DNA of 44,411 bases from Gammaproteobacteria bacterium (GCA_020354435.1 CP070646.1:3333584-3377994); one strand, 5' to 3'; counted from the first letter of the stretch, positions 27,907 to 36,867 are shown. Numbers and translations are program-made. Notes: generated by a model not told the origin, from the letters alone.

Positions 27907-28686
27907 TTAAGCGACGAGTTCGGCCAGGGTGTCGTCCGGCAGCGGCTCGATCGGGGTGAAATCGCGATGCGCAACCCATTCCGGACGCTTGAACTGGCGG
28001 ATGTGGTTCTCCACGTGGCACAGCGACAGGTAGACGATGGTGCGGTCCATCGGGCTGATGTTGGGCGGGCTGGCGTGTACCAGCAGGCTGGAAAACATCA
28101 GCACCGAGCCGGCGTCGCCGGTGGGCGCGACGCAGCCGCCTTCCTGGTAGAGCCGGGTCACGGTTTCCCGGTCCAGCGTCCATAAAGGGTAACTCGTGGT
28201 TTCGAGGTCGTGGCCGGCATCGACCACGCCGTGTTTGTGACTGCCGGGCAGGAAGATCAGCGGGCCGTTGGCGGCGGTAACGTCGTCGAGAAACACGGCG
28301 ATGTTCATCGCGCGTGGTTCCGGCATCAGGTCGTCGCGCGCCCAGGTGCCGTAATCCTGGTGCCACTGCCAGACGTCGCCGTCGAAGGCGGCCTTGGCGT
28401 TGACCTTGTACTGGTGCATGTAAACCGGGCCGCCGAGCAGTTGCATGACCGGCTCGATCAGGCGTGGATGGGCGCCGAGACGGCGAAAGGCATCGTTATA
28501 GGTATGCGCGGCGAATGCGGTGCGCGCAACACCGGACTTTTCCCGCCAGACTTCTTCACGCTCGAGCCGGTAGACCTCGTTGGCGGCCTGCTTCAATACG
28601 CCGACTTCGTCGCTGCTGAAGGCATTGGGGAAAAACAGGTAACCGCTTCGTTCGAATTCTGCAATCTGTTGTTGGCTAAGCTGCAT
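27907..28686 (-). CDS. phytanoyl-CoA dioxygenase (PhyH) family Fe(II)/2-oxoglutarate oxygenase
   Basis: The 259-aa enzyme has the iron triad in WQWHQDYGTW (H-x-D) and FSSLLVHASPPN (distal His), plus a late arginine region for 2-oxoglutarate. It resembles ectoine-hydroxylase-like PhyH proteins and would hydroxylate a small metabolite in the cytosol. It leads the SAF-dehydrogenase gene and is divergent from the DUF1989 gene across 202 bp. The true substrate is unknown. Confidence 0.82.
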   Translation of the reverse strand: MQLSQQQIAEFERSGYLFFPNAFSSDEVGVLKQAANEVYRLEREEVWREKSGVARTAFAAHTYNDAFRRLGAHPRLIEPVMQLLGGPVYMHQYKVNAKAAFDGDVWQWHQDYGTWARDDLMPEPRAMNIAVFLDDVTAANGPLIFLPGSHKHGVVDAGHDLETTSYPLWTLDRETVTRLYQEGGCVAPTGDAGSVLMFSSLLVHASPPNISPMDRTIVYLSLCHVENHIRQFKRPEWVAHRDFTPIEPLPDDTLAELVA

Positions 28687-28888
28687 CGGTTCGGCCCATC
28701 ATGAATAGATCAATTTACTGGCGGTATAGTCTACCCTCGTTGCCGGGCTGTTCACAATTTGCCTGTTGTCGCGCATGATAGTGCCGCAGGATTTTGACGA
28801 CGGGTATATCGTCGTGACGATGATAAATGCAGTAGAATATCGCCAAGTCCAAACTCGTTACCTAAAACAACCGAATCCGGAGTCGGTC

Positions 28889-29734
28889 ATGAGTCAAGCG
28901 CCTGCAGACGCGGCCGCCCGCAGGGCCGCAAAACCCCTGGTTTGCTACCAGGTCGAGCAATTGCCACCGTCCAACCTCGAGCTGTATCAGCGTGCGCGGG
29001 AGGGCATGAAACAGGTGTCCGAGCTGACGCTGCCGCCGCGCGATGGGCGTTGTTTCGAAGTGCCGGCGGGATCTTTTTTTCGCATCGTCAGCGTCGATGG
29101 CCCGCAGGTCGGTGATTTGAACCTGTGGAATGCGCATGACCTGAGCGAACGATTCTTCAGCGGCAAGACGCGCCAGCTACACGCGACCCATGTCAGTACC
29201 GGCGACCGGCTGTGGAGCAGCCTGCCCGGCCTGCGCCCGCTGGCGACGATTACGCATGACACGCTCGACTGGTACGGCTGGGACGACGATGGTGGTGGCG
29301 TACACGACGTCATCGGCACGCGCTGTGATCCCTATACCAACTTCATGCTCAAGGGTGTCGATTACCACCATTGCTGCCACTCCAACCTGACGCGCGCACT
29401 TGCGGATGCGACCGGCATGCCGCCGGGCGAGGCCGAACTGCACGTGCACGATGTCATGAATGTGTTCATGTGTACCGGTTTTACCCGTGACACGCACCAG
29501 TATTTCATGAAGGCGAGCCCGGTGCGCCCCGGTGACTTCATCGAATTTTTTGCCGAGATCGACCTGCTAGGCGCGCTTTCGACCTGCCCCGGTGGTGACT
29601 GTGGCAGCAGCCATTCTGACGACAGCACGCCCTGTTACCCCCTCAGGGTCGAAATCTTCGAGCCGGTAACGGGTGCCTTGCAGGGCTGGACCTCGCCCGC
29701 ACGCAGCGGTTACTCGGGTACGCACGGTTTGTAA
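28889..29734 (+). CDS. DUF1989 (urea-carboxylase-associated) protein
   Basis: The 281-aa protein carries the DUF1989 core: VPAGSFFRIVSVDGPQVGDLNLWN, THVSTGDRLWSSLPGLRPLATITHDTLDWYG, TRCDPY, CHSNLTRAL, DVMNVFMCTGF and a Cys-rich LSTCPGGDC. The family accompanies urea/guanidine carboxylases and carries conserved metal-binding Cys/His; its exact role is poorly defined. GGAG 8 nt before the ATG at 28889 supports the start. No carboxylase gene is adjacent here. Confidence 0.82.
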   Translation: MSQAPADAAARRAAKPLVCYQVEQLPPSNLELYQRAREGMKQVSELTLPPRDGRCFEVPAGSFFRIVSVDGPQVGDLNLWNAHDLSERFFSGKTRQLHATHVSTGDRLWSSLPGLRPLATITHDTLDWYGWDDDGGGVHDVIGTRCDPYTNFMLKGVDYHHCCHSNLTRALADATGMPPGEAELHVHDVMNVFMCTGFTRDTHQYFMKASPVRPGDFIEFFAEIDLLGALSTCPGGDCGSSHSDDSTPCYPLRVEIFEPVTGALQGWTSPARSGYSGTHGL

Positions 29735-30109
29735 GTGTTGAAACTGGTCACGCCAGCCACGACGGCGACGGCGGGCGCAGCGCCCGACAGGCGGCTTGCG
29801 CTGCCAATGCATTGCCGCTTCGAAGTCAATTTCATCGTCGACAGGATCCTCGGAGGGCGGCCGAAAGTCAGAATCCTCGTGATCGCCTGGCAGGACAAAC
29901 GCGAGCACATCAGGCGCTTTCTGCTCGACTACTACGCACGATATCACCGACTGCCGATGGGTCGGCATGACCTCGGCAGCACGCCGAATTTTCGACTCGA
30001 GGTTGGCTTCATCGACTTCGGTGAAGTGAGGCGCGAGATTCGACATGATCTACAGCATCGGCATCGAGGCTGGCGTCGATGGCTCGGTTCCCGCCTGGGG
30101 TTCGGGTGA
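29735..30109 (+). CDS. hypothetical protein, doubtful
   Basis: A 124-codon frame opens with GTG directly after the DUF1989 stop; an internal ATG is at 29804. The product has HCRFEVNFIVDRILGGRPKVRILVIAWQDKREHIRRFLLDYYARYH and a basic C-terminus. Third codon positions are mostly G/C, as in neighbours, which favours this strand over the 159-codon antisense frame. I recognise no family. It could be a decayed gene. Confidence 0.35.
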   Translation: MLKLVTPATTATAGAAPDRRLALPMHCRFEVNFIVDRILGGRPKVRILVIAWQDKREHIRRFLLDYYARYHRLPMGRHDLGSTPNFRLEVGFIDFGEVRREIRHDLQHRHRGWRRWLGSRLGFG

Positions 30110-30255
30110 GTGCTCCGTCGGCGAGTGCGCCGAAGATCGTCCGCCAGTGCACTTGCATTCAAACCGATTTATCCCTACCTTGCCTCGAACGGCCGATCGT
30201 GCACGATTGTTATTGGCCTTTTAACTAATCTTGTGGGGACGACTGGTGCCAGACC

Positions 30256-31458
30256 GTGACTGAATCGAACGAAACCCATTCGCTTGCACACACGCTGCGC
30301 GATTTCATGAAACTGGAATCGGCGGGCGGCATTTTATTGCTGATTGCCGCCGTTATTGCAATGCTGATAGCCAACTCGCCTCTGATCGACCTGTACGACG
30401 ACTTGCTCGAAACCACAGTGGCGCTAGAGGTTGGTGCCCTGGAAATTCGAAAGCCTCTGCTGCTGTGGATCAACGACGGTTTGATGGCCGTGTTTTTCTT
30501 CCTCATCGGGCTCGAGATCAAACGCGAGGTTATGGAAGGAGAACTGTCCTCGGTCAGCCAGGTCATCCTGCCCGGCATGGGCGCGCTCGGCGGCATGTTG
30601 GTGCCGGCGGCGATCTATGCCTGGCTTAACTGGCACGATACGGTAGCGCTCGACGGCTGGGCGATTCCGGTCGCGACCGATATTGCCTTTGCATTGGCGC
30701 TGCTCGGCGTTTTCGGTTCGAGGGTGCCAGTGGCGCTCAAGGTTTTCCTGCTGACGCTGGCGATATTCGACGATCTCGCGGCGATTATCATCATCGCGAT
30801 TTTTTATTCCGACGCCCTGGCGGTAACCGCGTTGTTATTCGCCGCTGCTACGCTCGTAATCGGCGTCGCCATGAACCGCCTCGGCGTGACGCGGACTTCC
30901 AGTTACATACTGCTGGGTGTCGTGATGTGGATCGCGGTGTTGAAATCGGGCGTCCACGCGACGCTGGCCGGCGTCCTGATTGCTTTTTGCATACCCATGC
31001 GGGATAAGCAGGGGCAGTCGCCGTTACGCCGCCTGGAGCATGATCTGCATGGGCCGGTGGCTTTTGCGATTTTGCCGATTTTTGCGTTTGCCAATGCCGG
31101 GCTCGTGCTGGCCGGCATGTCCGTCGGCGATCTGACTCATCCGGTCACGCTGGGTGTTATCCTCGGCCTGTTTGCCGGGAAACCGCTGGGCATCATGTTA
31201 TTCGTCGGCCTGGCGGTTCTGCTGCGATGGGTTCAGCTGCCTGCCGGGGTCACGTGGAAACAAATCCTCGGCGTGTCATTTGCCTGCGGCATCGGCTTTA
31301 CCATGAGTCTTTTTATCGCCGGCCTCGCGTTCGAACACGGCAGTGGCGAGTACTTCGCCGGCGATCGTCTCGGTATTTTAATCGGCTCGGTGATGTCGGC
31401 GCTGATGGCGTACCTGATTTTGTATTTTTGTCTGCCGAAGTCCGAGCAGAAGGCCTGA
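30256..31458 (+). CDS. nhaA: NhaA Na+/H+ antiporter
   Basis: The 400-aa inner-membrane protein aligns through its length with NhaA. It has VATDIAFALALLGVFGSRVP with the catalytic-region Asp, FLLTLAIFDDLAAIIIIAIFYS with the paired Asp residues, GVHATLAGVLIAFCIPMR, and the GFTMSLFIAGLAF helix with its Lys/Ser surroundings. About 11-12 hydrophobic segments are visible. It exports Na+ in exchange for protons, consistent with a saline habitat. The GTG start at 30256 has only a weak ribosome site. Confidence 0.95.
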   Translation: MTESNETHSLAHTLRDFMKLESAGGILLLIAAVIAMLIANSPLIDLYDDLLETTVALEVGALEIRKPLLLWINDGLMAVFFFLIGLEIKREVMEGELSSVSQVILPGMGALGGMLVPAAIYAWLNWHDTVALDGWAIPVATDIAFALALLGVFGSRVPVALKVFLLTLAIFDDLAAIIIIAIFYSDALAVTALLFAAATLVIGVAMNRLGVTRTSSYILLGVVMWIAVLKSGVHATLAGVLIAFCIPMRDKQGQSPLRRLEHDLHGPVAFAILPIFAFANAGLVLAGMSVGDLTHPVTLGVILGLFAGKPLGIMLFVGLAVLLRWVQLPAGVTWKQILGVSFACGIGFTMSLFIAGLAFEHGSGEYFAGDRLGILIGSVMSALMAYLILYFCLPKSEQKA

Positions 31459-31615
31459 TCGTGCTGCCCGTGCTGATCCGTATCTTTGACCTGCTCTGTA
31501 TTCCTTAGATAATAAGGCTAACTACAATGAATTGCGTTACGGCATGATGCCCGGCAAGCGAGCAGTCTGCGGCGAGAATGTGTCAGCGATGTTAATCCGA
31601 ATGGAGGAGAGTTAT

Positions 31616-31957
31616 ATGGTCGAACTGAATCGGCAGAATTGCGAGGCCTGTCGCGCCGACGCCCCCAAAATCAGCGACGAGGAATTGAAGGTGCTGATGC
31701 CGCAGATTCCCGACTGGAGTGTGATCGTCGTCGACGGCATCATGCAGCTGCAGCGCGTATACAATTTCAAAAACTTCGAGCAGGCGATGGCGTTTTCCAA
31801 CCGCGTCGGCGATATCGCCGAGGCCGAGGGGCACCACCCGGCGATCCTGACCGAATGGGGTAAAGTGACGGTGACCTGGTGGAGCCACAAGATCAGGGGC
31901 TTGCACAGGAACGACCTGATCATGGCCGCGCGCACGGACCAGGTGCTCGAGGCATGA
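31616..31957 (+). CDS. phhB: pterin-4a-carbinolamine dehydratase
   Basis: The 113-aa protein shows the PCD fold and active-site motif [37 protein letters not shown], with the catalytic His residues in GHHP. It regenerates tetrahydrobiopterin-type cofactor for aromatic amino acid hydroxylases. GGAGGAGA 6 nt before the ATG at 31616 fixes the start. No phenylalanine hydroxylase gene is in the window. The membrane-protein gene follows 22 bp later. Confidence 0.92.
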   Translation: MVELNRQNCEACRADAPKISDEELKVLMPQIPDWSVIVVDGIMQLQRVYNFKNFEQAMAFSNRVGDIAEAEGHHPAILTEWGKVTVTWWSHKIRGLHRNDLIMAARTDQVLEA

Positions 31958-31979
31958 GCCGTCCGTACTGTAAAAAACC

Positions 31980-32810
31980 ATGTTGAATATTCGGTCGATT
32001 GCGGCAATTTTTATCGTCTTGATGGTGACACTGTCGAGCACGCGTGTACTCGACGACTATGTCGACGATTACACCACCAACTCGCTTAAAAACGCGGCCT
32101 TGACCTACGCCACTGCGCGCGGCATCAACGCGCTGGTGTCGATGATGCAAAGCAGCGAGATCGAGGCGGGCGTCGGCATCGTCTCCGGATCGATGACCAT
32201 CGGCGAGCTGCTCGATCCGCTGAACGACATGATCGAACGCTTTTCCACCGTCATGACCTGGGTGCTGGCATCGCTGGCGGCGCAGAAGGTGTTGCTGCTG
32301 CTGGCGTCGCATAGCCTATTTCTGTACCTGGTTGCGGTGCTTGGTATCAGCGCGCTGCTGTTACTGTTTTACGGCCAGCCGCGCTCACAGAATCTTGCTT
32401 TCCGCACGTTCCTGGTAGTGGTTTTCATCCGCTTCGCGCTCGGGCTCGCGGTCGCGCTTAACAGCGGGGTCGATTACCTGTTTCTCGACGAGCAGCTGCA
32501 GAGCAACGACGCCGAAATCGAGAATTTTCAGTCGAAGATCATCGGCATTGAACCTGATGACGACTTCGATACCGACAGCGTACGCGACTCGGCCATTTCT
32601 TTCTGGCAGGGGCTCAGCCTCGACGAACTCGAACGAAAGATCAGCGATGGCATCGAAAATTTCATCAACCTGGTCGCGATATACCTGCTGAAAACGATCG
32701 TGTTCCCGCTCGGTTTCTTCTATGCCGCGTTTTATTTCATCCGCTTGCTGTGGCGCGTCGAACTCAATATCACGACGCCTTCCCTGAAAGCAGACACAAC
32801 GGCCGGTTAA
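31980..32810 (+). CDS. membrane protein of unknown function
   Basis: The 276-aa product has an N-terminal membrane anchor (IAAIFIVLMVTL), two central hydrophobic stretches (VLLLLASHSLFLYLVAVLGISALLLLFY and FLVVVFIRFALGLAVAL), an acidic loop (DDDFDTDSVRD), and a C-terminal membrane pair. I recognise no family. Its stop codon overlaps the converging stop of the DUF3857 gene. Confidence 0.65.
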   Translation: MLNIRSIAAIFIVLMVTLSSTRVLDDYVDDYTTNSLKNAALTYATARGINALVSMMQSSEIEAGVGIVSGSMTIGELLDPLNDMIERFSTVMTWVLASLAAQKVLLLLASHSLFLYLVAVLGISALLLLFYGQPRSQNLAFRTFLVVVFIRFALGLAVALNSGVDYLFLDEQLQSNDAEIENFQSKIIGIEPDDDFDTDSVRDSAISFWQGLSLDELERKISDGIENFINLVAIYLLKTIVFPLGFFYAAFYFIRLLWRVELNITTPSLKADTTAG

Positions 32811-34819
32811 AGAATTGCCCAGAGCAGTAGCGAAAGGCACACAAACCAGATCAGGCCCACATTCCAGATCAGGACATTCCGCGTTGTCTTGTTCAACTGA
32901 CGCAGGCATTCATCTTCGTCCGCCTCCGCTTCGACTCGCCACGGGAACCGGTTGAGGCTGCGATTGGCCATCTTGATGACATCGCTTTTATACTGCGAGA
33001 GTTCGCCCCGGTCGACGATTTCCCGGTAAGGGGTGATCAGGGTCTGGAATCGCAGCACGTTGCCCTCGAGCCAGACTCTGTCCTTGTATGCAAACACCGA
33101 ATTCTCGAAATTTTTCGCGCTGCAGGCAACGTCGGGTTTCACCGGGTAATGGATTTCGATATGGTGCTCGCCGGCGCCAGGGGCGGTAATCTGTGCCGGA
33201 AAGCGCGTATCGGACGGTTCCGGGAAGGATCGATAAAAGCGGGTCGCCAATTCGATACGTTCATCGCCATGAGTAGTTTCCAGGTTCGAAATGCGGTACT
33301 TCTCACGGGTGACGAGGATGTTCCTGTCACGCTCGTCTTTAACCACCGCGACCGGTGAAATCACCTTCAGCTCAAGCTCGGTATCGTCGCGCGTGTTTTC
33401 CAGGTATTGCTCTTGCAGGCGCTGCAGATTTTGCGAGGCGAAGCGATGGCGCACATCGTCGGCACGGTGCGCCATGTACTTGCGTGTAATGCTCAGCGTA
33501 CCGCCGTTATGGCCCCCGGTGCGGAAGTCAAAAATATGTTTCAGCACGAATACCTTGCGTGAAATATCAAATGGAAGACGCACCAGGTCCTCACCGTCTT
33601 CGTTCAGACCGAGCGCAAAACCGTAGTCGAGTTCAGCGGCGTGTTCGAAATTACCGGCCTGTTTTTGCACGGTCGGGTCGTAGTAGGTGTCCGCGCCGTC
33701 GATGCTCACGCGCACGATCATGTGGTTGAAATGCTGTGCCGAGGGTTTCAGCTCGCCGAGGCTCTTGCCGTAATCGGTGTTGACCAGCACCAGGCTGGAC
33801 TCCACGCCAATCGCTTCGAGCAGCGCGCGCAGCAGGTTCGACTTGTCCTTGCAGTCGCCCGCGCCCTTTTTCAGCACCAGCAGTGGCGATTTGGGCGTAT
33901 GCGAGTAAATACCGTGGTTCTGTCCGCGGTAGCGGATCTCGTTTTGCACGAAGCGGATAATACGCAACGCGTCTTTGCGCCGATCGCCGTTGAGTTCGAT
34001 GCGGTCGACGCTGTCGATATCGATCTGGCAATCCAGCACGCCGATCTCGCTGTAGTAACGATGCAGGTGACGTGAAACCTGTTGCCAGGTCTGGTCGCGA
34101 GTGACCTGCAGGCAATCGCTCCACCACCAGGCGGGTGCGGTGTTCGCGAGCCGTTTCGGCAGCAGCTCGTGATACTCGCGTTCGAACTCCTGGCGCGGTT
34201 TCAGCAGGGCGAAGTCGTCCAGTGGCCGGCCCTCGTCGATACGGTGGTGATGCAGGTTGAGGGAGCGATCCGAGCGGTTGACGATGCGGATTACCTGCCG
34301 CACTACCGGGCAGTTCCAGGTCAGCCAGAAGGTCGTGAAAAAATGTTTCACCCACAGCGGGTGTGCGGTCGCGCGACGGGTAATCGTGACCCGAAAATCG
34401 AGCAGGTCGCCGACACGCAGGTCGTCGATTGACAGGCTGATGGTTTGCCGCTGGTTGGTAATATGCGATTCCAGCGAGGTTTCACGCCGGTAGACTTCGA
34501 GGTTTTCCGGGTCCAGCGCCGAAAAGCGCTCGCCGTTGCGAATGATATCGGCGCCGTGGAAGATCACGCGTTCACCTTCGGAGTGCAATTCCCTCAGGTA
34601 CAGTGATGCGTCTTCGATTCGCGAGGAGTCGTTGATCTTTTCCACCGTGTGCGTGTAGCTTTCGATCCGGTCGTTGCGAACGTTTTCCTGGTAGTCAACA
34701 AGCAGGAAAAAGCAGGGCGCGTCCGCGTGGCGGGATTCGTCCGCGAGGCTGACCTCGCGGCGATCGACCCAGCCAGCTGGCTCCCGGATGTCGTACAGCG
34801 GTTCTACAAGAGTTCCCAT
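32807..34819 (-). CDS. DUF3857/transglutaminase-like protein with C-terminal membrane anchor
   Basis: The 670-aa protein has a DUF3857 domain (~40-210) and a transglutaminase-like core with a full triad: C323 in KGAGDCKDKSNLL, H366 in HFNHMIV, D381 in YYDPT. A beta-rich tail and a hydrophobic C-terminal helix (~645-670) follow. Related proteins are membrane-linked proteases or ligases of unknown substrate. A signal peptide is not evident, which is unusual and may mean the start is mis-set. It follows the HNH gene by 39 bp and overlaps its convergent neighbour by 4 bp. Confidence 0.8.
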   Translation of the reverse strand: MGTLVEPLYDIREPAGWVDRREVSLADESRHADAPCFFLLVDYQENVRNDRIESYTHTVEKINDSSRIEDASLYLRELHSEGERVIFHGADIIRNGERFSALDPENLEVYRRETSLESHITNQRQTISLSIDDLRVGDLLDFRVTITRRATAHPLWVKHFFTTFWLTWNCPVVRQVIRIVNRSDRSLNLHHHRIDEGRPLDDFALLKPRQEFEREYHELLPKRLANTAPAWWWSDCLQVTRDQTWQQVSRHLHRYYSEIGVLDCQIDIDSVDRIELNGDRRKDALRIIRFVQNEIRYRGQNHGIYSHTPKSPLLVLKKGAGDCKDKSNLLRALLEAIGVESSLVLVNTDYGKSLGELKPSAQHFNHMIVRVSIDGADTYYDPTVQKQAGNFEHAAELDYGFALGLNEDGEDLVRLPFDISRKVFVLKHIFDFRTGGHNGGTLSITRKYMAHRADDVRHRFASQNLQRLQEQYLENTRDDTELELKVISPVAVVKDERDRNILVTREKYRISNLETTHGDERIELATRFYRSFPEPSDTRFPAQITAPGAGEHHIEIHYPVKPDVACSAKNFENSVFAYKDRVWLEGNVLRFQTLITPYREIVDRGELSQYKSDVIKMANRSLNRFPWRVEAEADEDECLRQLNKTTRNVLIWNVGLIWFVCLSLLLWAIL

Positions 34820-34858
34820 TTTCGTATCTATCTCTGGTTTGATCGTGTCCGCATCGAT

Positions 34859-35428
34859 TTACCTGCGCCGGACACGCGCGCGCAGGAATTCCATTTGATC
34901 GGCCAGAATGTTCTTGCTGTTCAGGATCAGGTGTTCCGCGTAGCAAGGTGCATAAGGCACCGCGATCAGCTCGACGCCCCATTCGGCCGGGGTACGGTTG
35001 TTCTTGCGCTGGTTGCAACTCCTGCAGGCGCTGGCCACGTTGGTCCAGACGTTACGTCCGCCGCGGCTGACCGGCAGGATGTGGTCGCGGGTCAACGCGC
35101 GCGCCGAAAACGGCTGGCCGCAGTACAGGCACAGGTAGCCGTCGCGCGCGAACAGGGCGCGGTTGGTCAGCGGAGCGGTGTAATCCCGCTGCCAGCGTCG
35201 TTGCTGCACGCGCGCATTGGTCAGCAAAATGCTGCAAATTTCGATACTCGAGCGCAGACCGCTGACGGCGTTGGTACCGCCGTAAATAACGCGCGAATGC
35301 CAACCCAGCGGAGCCAGCACCCGGTCGGTCGCGACCAGGTGTACCGCCATTTCATTGTCGAGCCAGGCGCTGGGATTACCCGCGCGATCGAGGGCCAGCA
35401 CCAGGCTGTTGGCTTGCATCTCTTTCAT
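34859..35428 (-). CDS. HNH endonuclease
   Basis: The 189-aa protein has a C-terminal HNH (beta-beta-alpha metal) domain. Zinc cysteines are C100, C103, C135 and C138, catalytic DH is at 115-116 (RDHILPVSRGG), N130 is the motif Asn, and a terminal SCNQRKNNRTP completes it. The ~80-residue N-terminal part is conserved-looking but unassigned. HNH domains cut DNA in most cases. A purine-rich AAGGAAAGGA precedes the ATG. It is downstream of the RtcB gene, but a strong hairpin and a repeat separate them, so co-transcription is uncertain. Confidence 0.85.
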   Translation of the reverse strand: MKEMQANSLVLALDRAGNPSAWLDNEMAVHLVATDRVLAPLGWHSRVIYGGTNAVSGLRSSIEICSILLTNARVQQRRWQRDYTAPLTNRALFARDGYLCLYCGQPFSARALTRDHILPVSRGGRNVWTNVASACRSCNQRKNNRTPAEWGVELIAVPYAPCYAEHLILNSKNILADQMEFLRARVRRR

Positions 35429-35445
35429 TTCCTTTCCTTGTGGTT

Positions 35446-35518
35446 GTCATTGCGAGCGGAGCGAAGCAATCTCCGGAGTCCCGGCAGATTGCTTGGTCGC
35501 TGCGCGACTCGCAATGAC
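35446..35518. repeat. intergenic imperfect inverted repeat (REP/MITE-like)
   Basis: GTCATTGCGAGC...GAAGCAATCT faces AGATTGCTT...CTCGCAATGAC as a long imperfect palindrome of about 73 bp. This 'cattgcgag...gaagcaatc' type of intergenic palindrome recurs in many proteobacterial genomes. No protein is encoded. Confidence 0.7.
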
Positions 35519-35534
35519 CGTTTAATCAACAGCT

Positions 35535-35560
35535 TTTAGCAATCTGGAATACTGAATCGG
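35535..35560 (+). repeat. second copy of the boxA-adjacent 26-mer, inverted
   Basis: This 26-bp stretch (core AATCTGGAATACTGAAT) matches 38954-38979 on the other strand at 24 of 26 positions, so the tRNA array and rtcB copy 2 lie between inverted copies. AGCTTTTAGCA at its left resembles a degenerate boxA. Confidence 0.8.
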
Positions 35561-35571
35561 TGAGAGATGAA

Positions 35572-35595
35572 CCGGGCGGGGGAGATCCCGCCCGG
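35572..35595 (-). terminator. strong hairpin after rtcB copy 2
   Basis: CCGGGCGGG and CCCGCCCGG form a perfect 9-bp stem with a 6-nt loop, 15 bp past the RtcB stop. The trailing TTCATCTC is only moderately T-rich. Probable end of the tRNA-rtcB transcript. Confidence 0.65.
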
Positions 35596-35610
35596 CTCCA
35601 GGGTCGTGCG

Positions 35611-36801
35611 TTATCCCTTAACGCACAGAACCTGTTTTAGCGTATGCACGACATCCACGAGATCGGCCTGGTTTTCCATGACCTGGTCGATATCCTTGTA
35701 AGCACCAGGAATTTCGTCGATGACGCCTTTGTCCTTGCGGCATTCGACGCCCTCGGTCTGGCTCACCAGGTCTTCCCGGGTGAAGTGCTTACGCGCTGCG
35801 CTACGCGACATGCGTCGGCCCGCACCGTGCGCGCAGGAACAGAACGATTTCTCGTTGCCCTTGCCGCGAACGATGTAAGACCTTGCACCCATCGAGCCGG
35901 GAATGATTCCAAGCTCTCCGGCGCCGGCACGAATCGCACCCTTACGAGTAACGTAAATTTCGCTGCCGTCGTGAACTTCCCTGGACGCGTAGTTGTGGTG
36001 GCAGTTTATGGCTGCTTCCTCGAGTTCGAACGGCGGCAGCTTGCGCGCCAGTGCCTCGAGAACGATATCCAGCATTTCCTGCCGGTTACGGGCCGCGTAC
36101 TCCTGGGCCCAGGTCAGGGCATGCCAGTAATCGCCGAACAGACCGGTTCCCTCGGTCAGCCACGCCAGATCACGGTCCGGCAGGCGGATATCGCTTCTTG
36201 CGATCACCTCCTTTGCCTTTTCGATGAAGTACTGGCCGATTTTGTTGCCGATACCACGGCTGCCGGAATGCAGCATGACCCAGACGCGATCCTCTTCGTC
36301 CAGACACAGCTCGATGAAGTGGTTGCCACCACCCAGGGTGCCGATCTGGCGCGCCCAGCTATCCTTGTTGGGTGACTTCGAGGTAATGCCGGGATGCCGA
36401 TCCAGGATCTGCCTGAGTCCGGGTTCGACTTCGGCGGCCGCCTTGAAGCGCAGCCGACGATTGCTGTGCATGTCGAAACCAACCGGAACGTCGCGTTCGA
36501 TCTGGTTTCGGACTTCGCGCAGCGATTCGGGCAGCTGGATTGCGGTTAGCGAGGTACGGACCGCGCACATGCCGCAGCCGATGTCGACGCCGACCGCGGC
36601 CGGGATAATAGCCGCGCGGGTCGGGATGACCGAGCCTACGGTCGCGCCCTTGCCCATGTGAACGTCCGGCATGACCGCGATATGGCTGTGCACGATCGGC
36701 AGATTCGCCATTCGCGCCAGTTGATCATGTGCAGATGATTCGACCTCGTCTGTCCAGACGAGTACCGGCGATTTTCCTTTGGTGAGTTTCATCTTGATCA
36801 T
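35611..36801 (-). CDS. rtcB: RtcB RNA ligase, E. coli type (copy 2), behind a tRNA array
   Basis: The 396-aa protein is of the ~400-aa bacterial RtcB subfamily. Ligands are C76 (DIGCGM), N160-H161 (GGGNHF), H178 (LHSGSRG) and H269 (NCHHNY). The GMP-accepting histidine is H325 in CAHGAGRRMSR. It joins RNA 3'-phosphate (or cyclic phosphate) ends to 5'-hydroxyl ends, the products of many toxin-type ribonucleases. GAGGAG 7 nt before the ATG at 36801 fixes the start. It is the first protein gene after 17 tRNA or tRNA-like genes on the same strand and is not paired with archease or RtcA. Its context points to tRNA repair or processing. Confidence 0.95.
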   Translation of the reverse strand: MIKMKLTKGKSPVLVWTDEVESSAHDQLARMANLPIVHSHIAVMPDVHMGKGATVGSVIPTRAAIIPAAVGVDIGCGMCAVRTSLTAIQLPESLREVRNQIERDVPVGFDMHSNRRLRFKAAAEVEPGLRQILDRHPGITSKSPNKDSWARQIGTLGGGNHFIELCLDEEDRVWVMLHSGSRGIGNKIGQYFIEKAKEVIARSDIRLPDRDLAWLTEGTGLFGDYWHALTWAQEYAARNRQEMLDIVLEALARKLPPFELEEAAINCHHNYASREVHDGSEIYVTRKGAIRAGAGELGIIPGSMGARSYIVRGKGNEKSFCSCAHGAGRRMSRSAARKHFTREDLVSQTEGVECRKDKGVIDEIPGAYKDIDQVMENQADLVDVVHTLKQVLCVKG

Positions 36802-36837
36802 GATCAATCTCCTCAAGTCTTTCAGTTTAAAGAAAAT

Positions 36838-36867
36838 GGAACGGCCATGGGTGATGAATGCCGTTCC
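36838..36867 (-). promoter_or_regulatory. hairpin with T-rich tail between tRNA array and rtcB
   Basis: GGAACGGC and GCCGTTCC pair perfectly (8 bp, 14-nt loop) and are followed by ATTTTCTTT, 36 bp before the RtcB start. It could be a leaky terminator that lowers rtcB relative to the tRNAs, or a processing site. Confidence 0.6.

Noticed and set aside
29567..30046. 159-codon minus-strand frame overlapping the DUF1989 gene
   Set aside because: Its third positions are less G/C-rich than those of the plus frame; kept only the plus frame at low confidence.
34649..35539. 296-codon plus-strand frame ending in SLRAERSNL-like text
   Set aside because: Antisense to the HNH and DUF3857 genes; its end is translated intergenic repeat.
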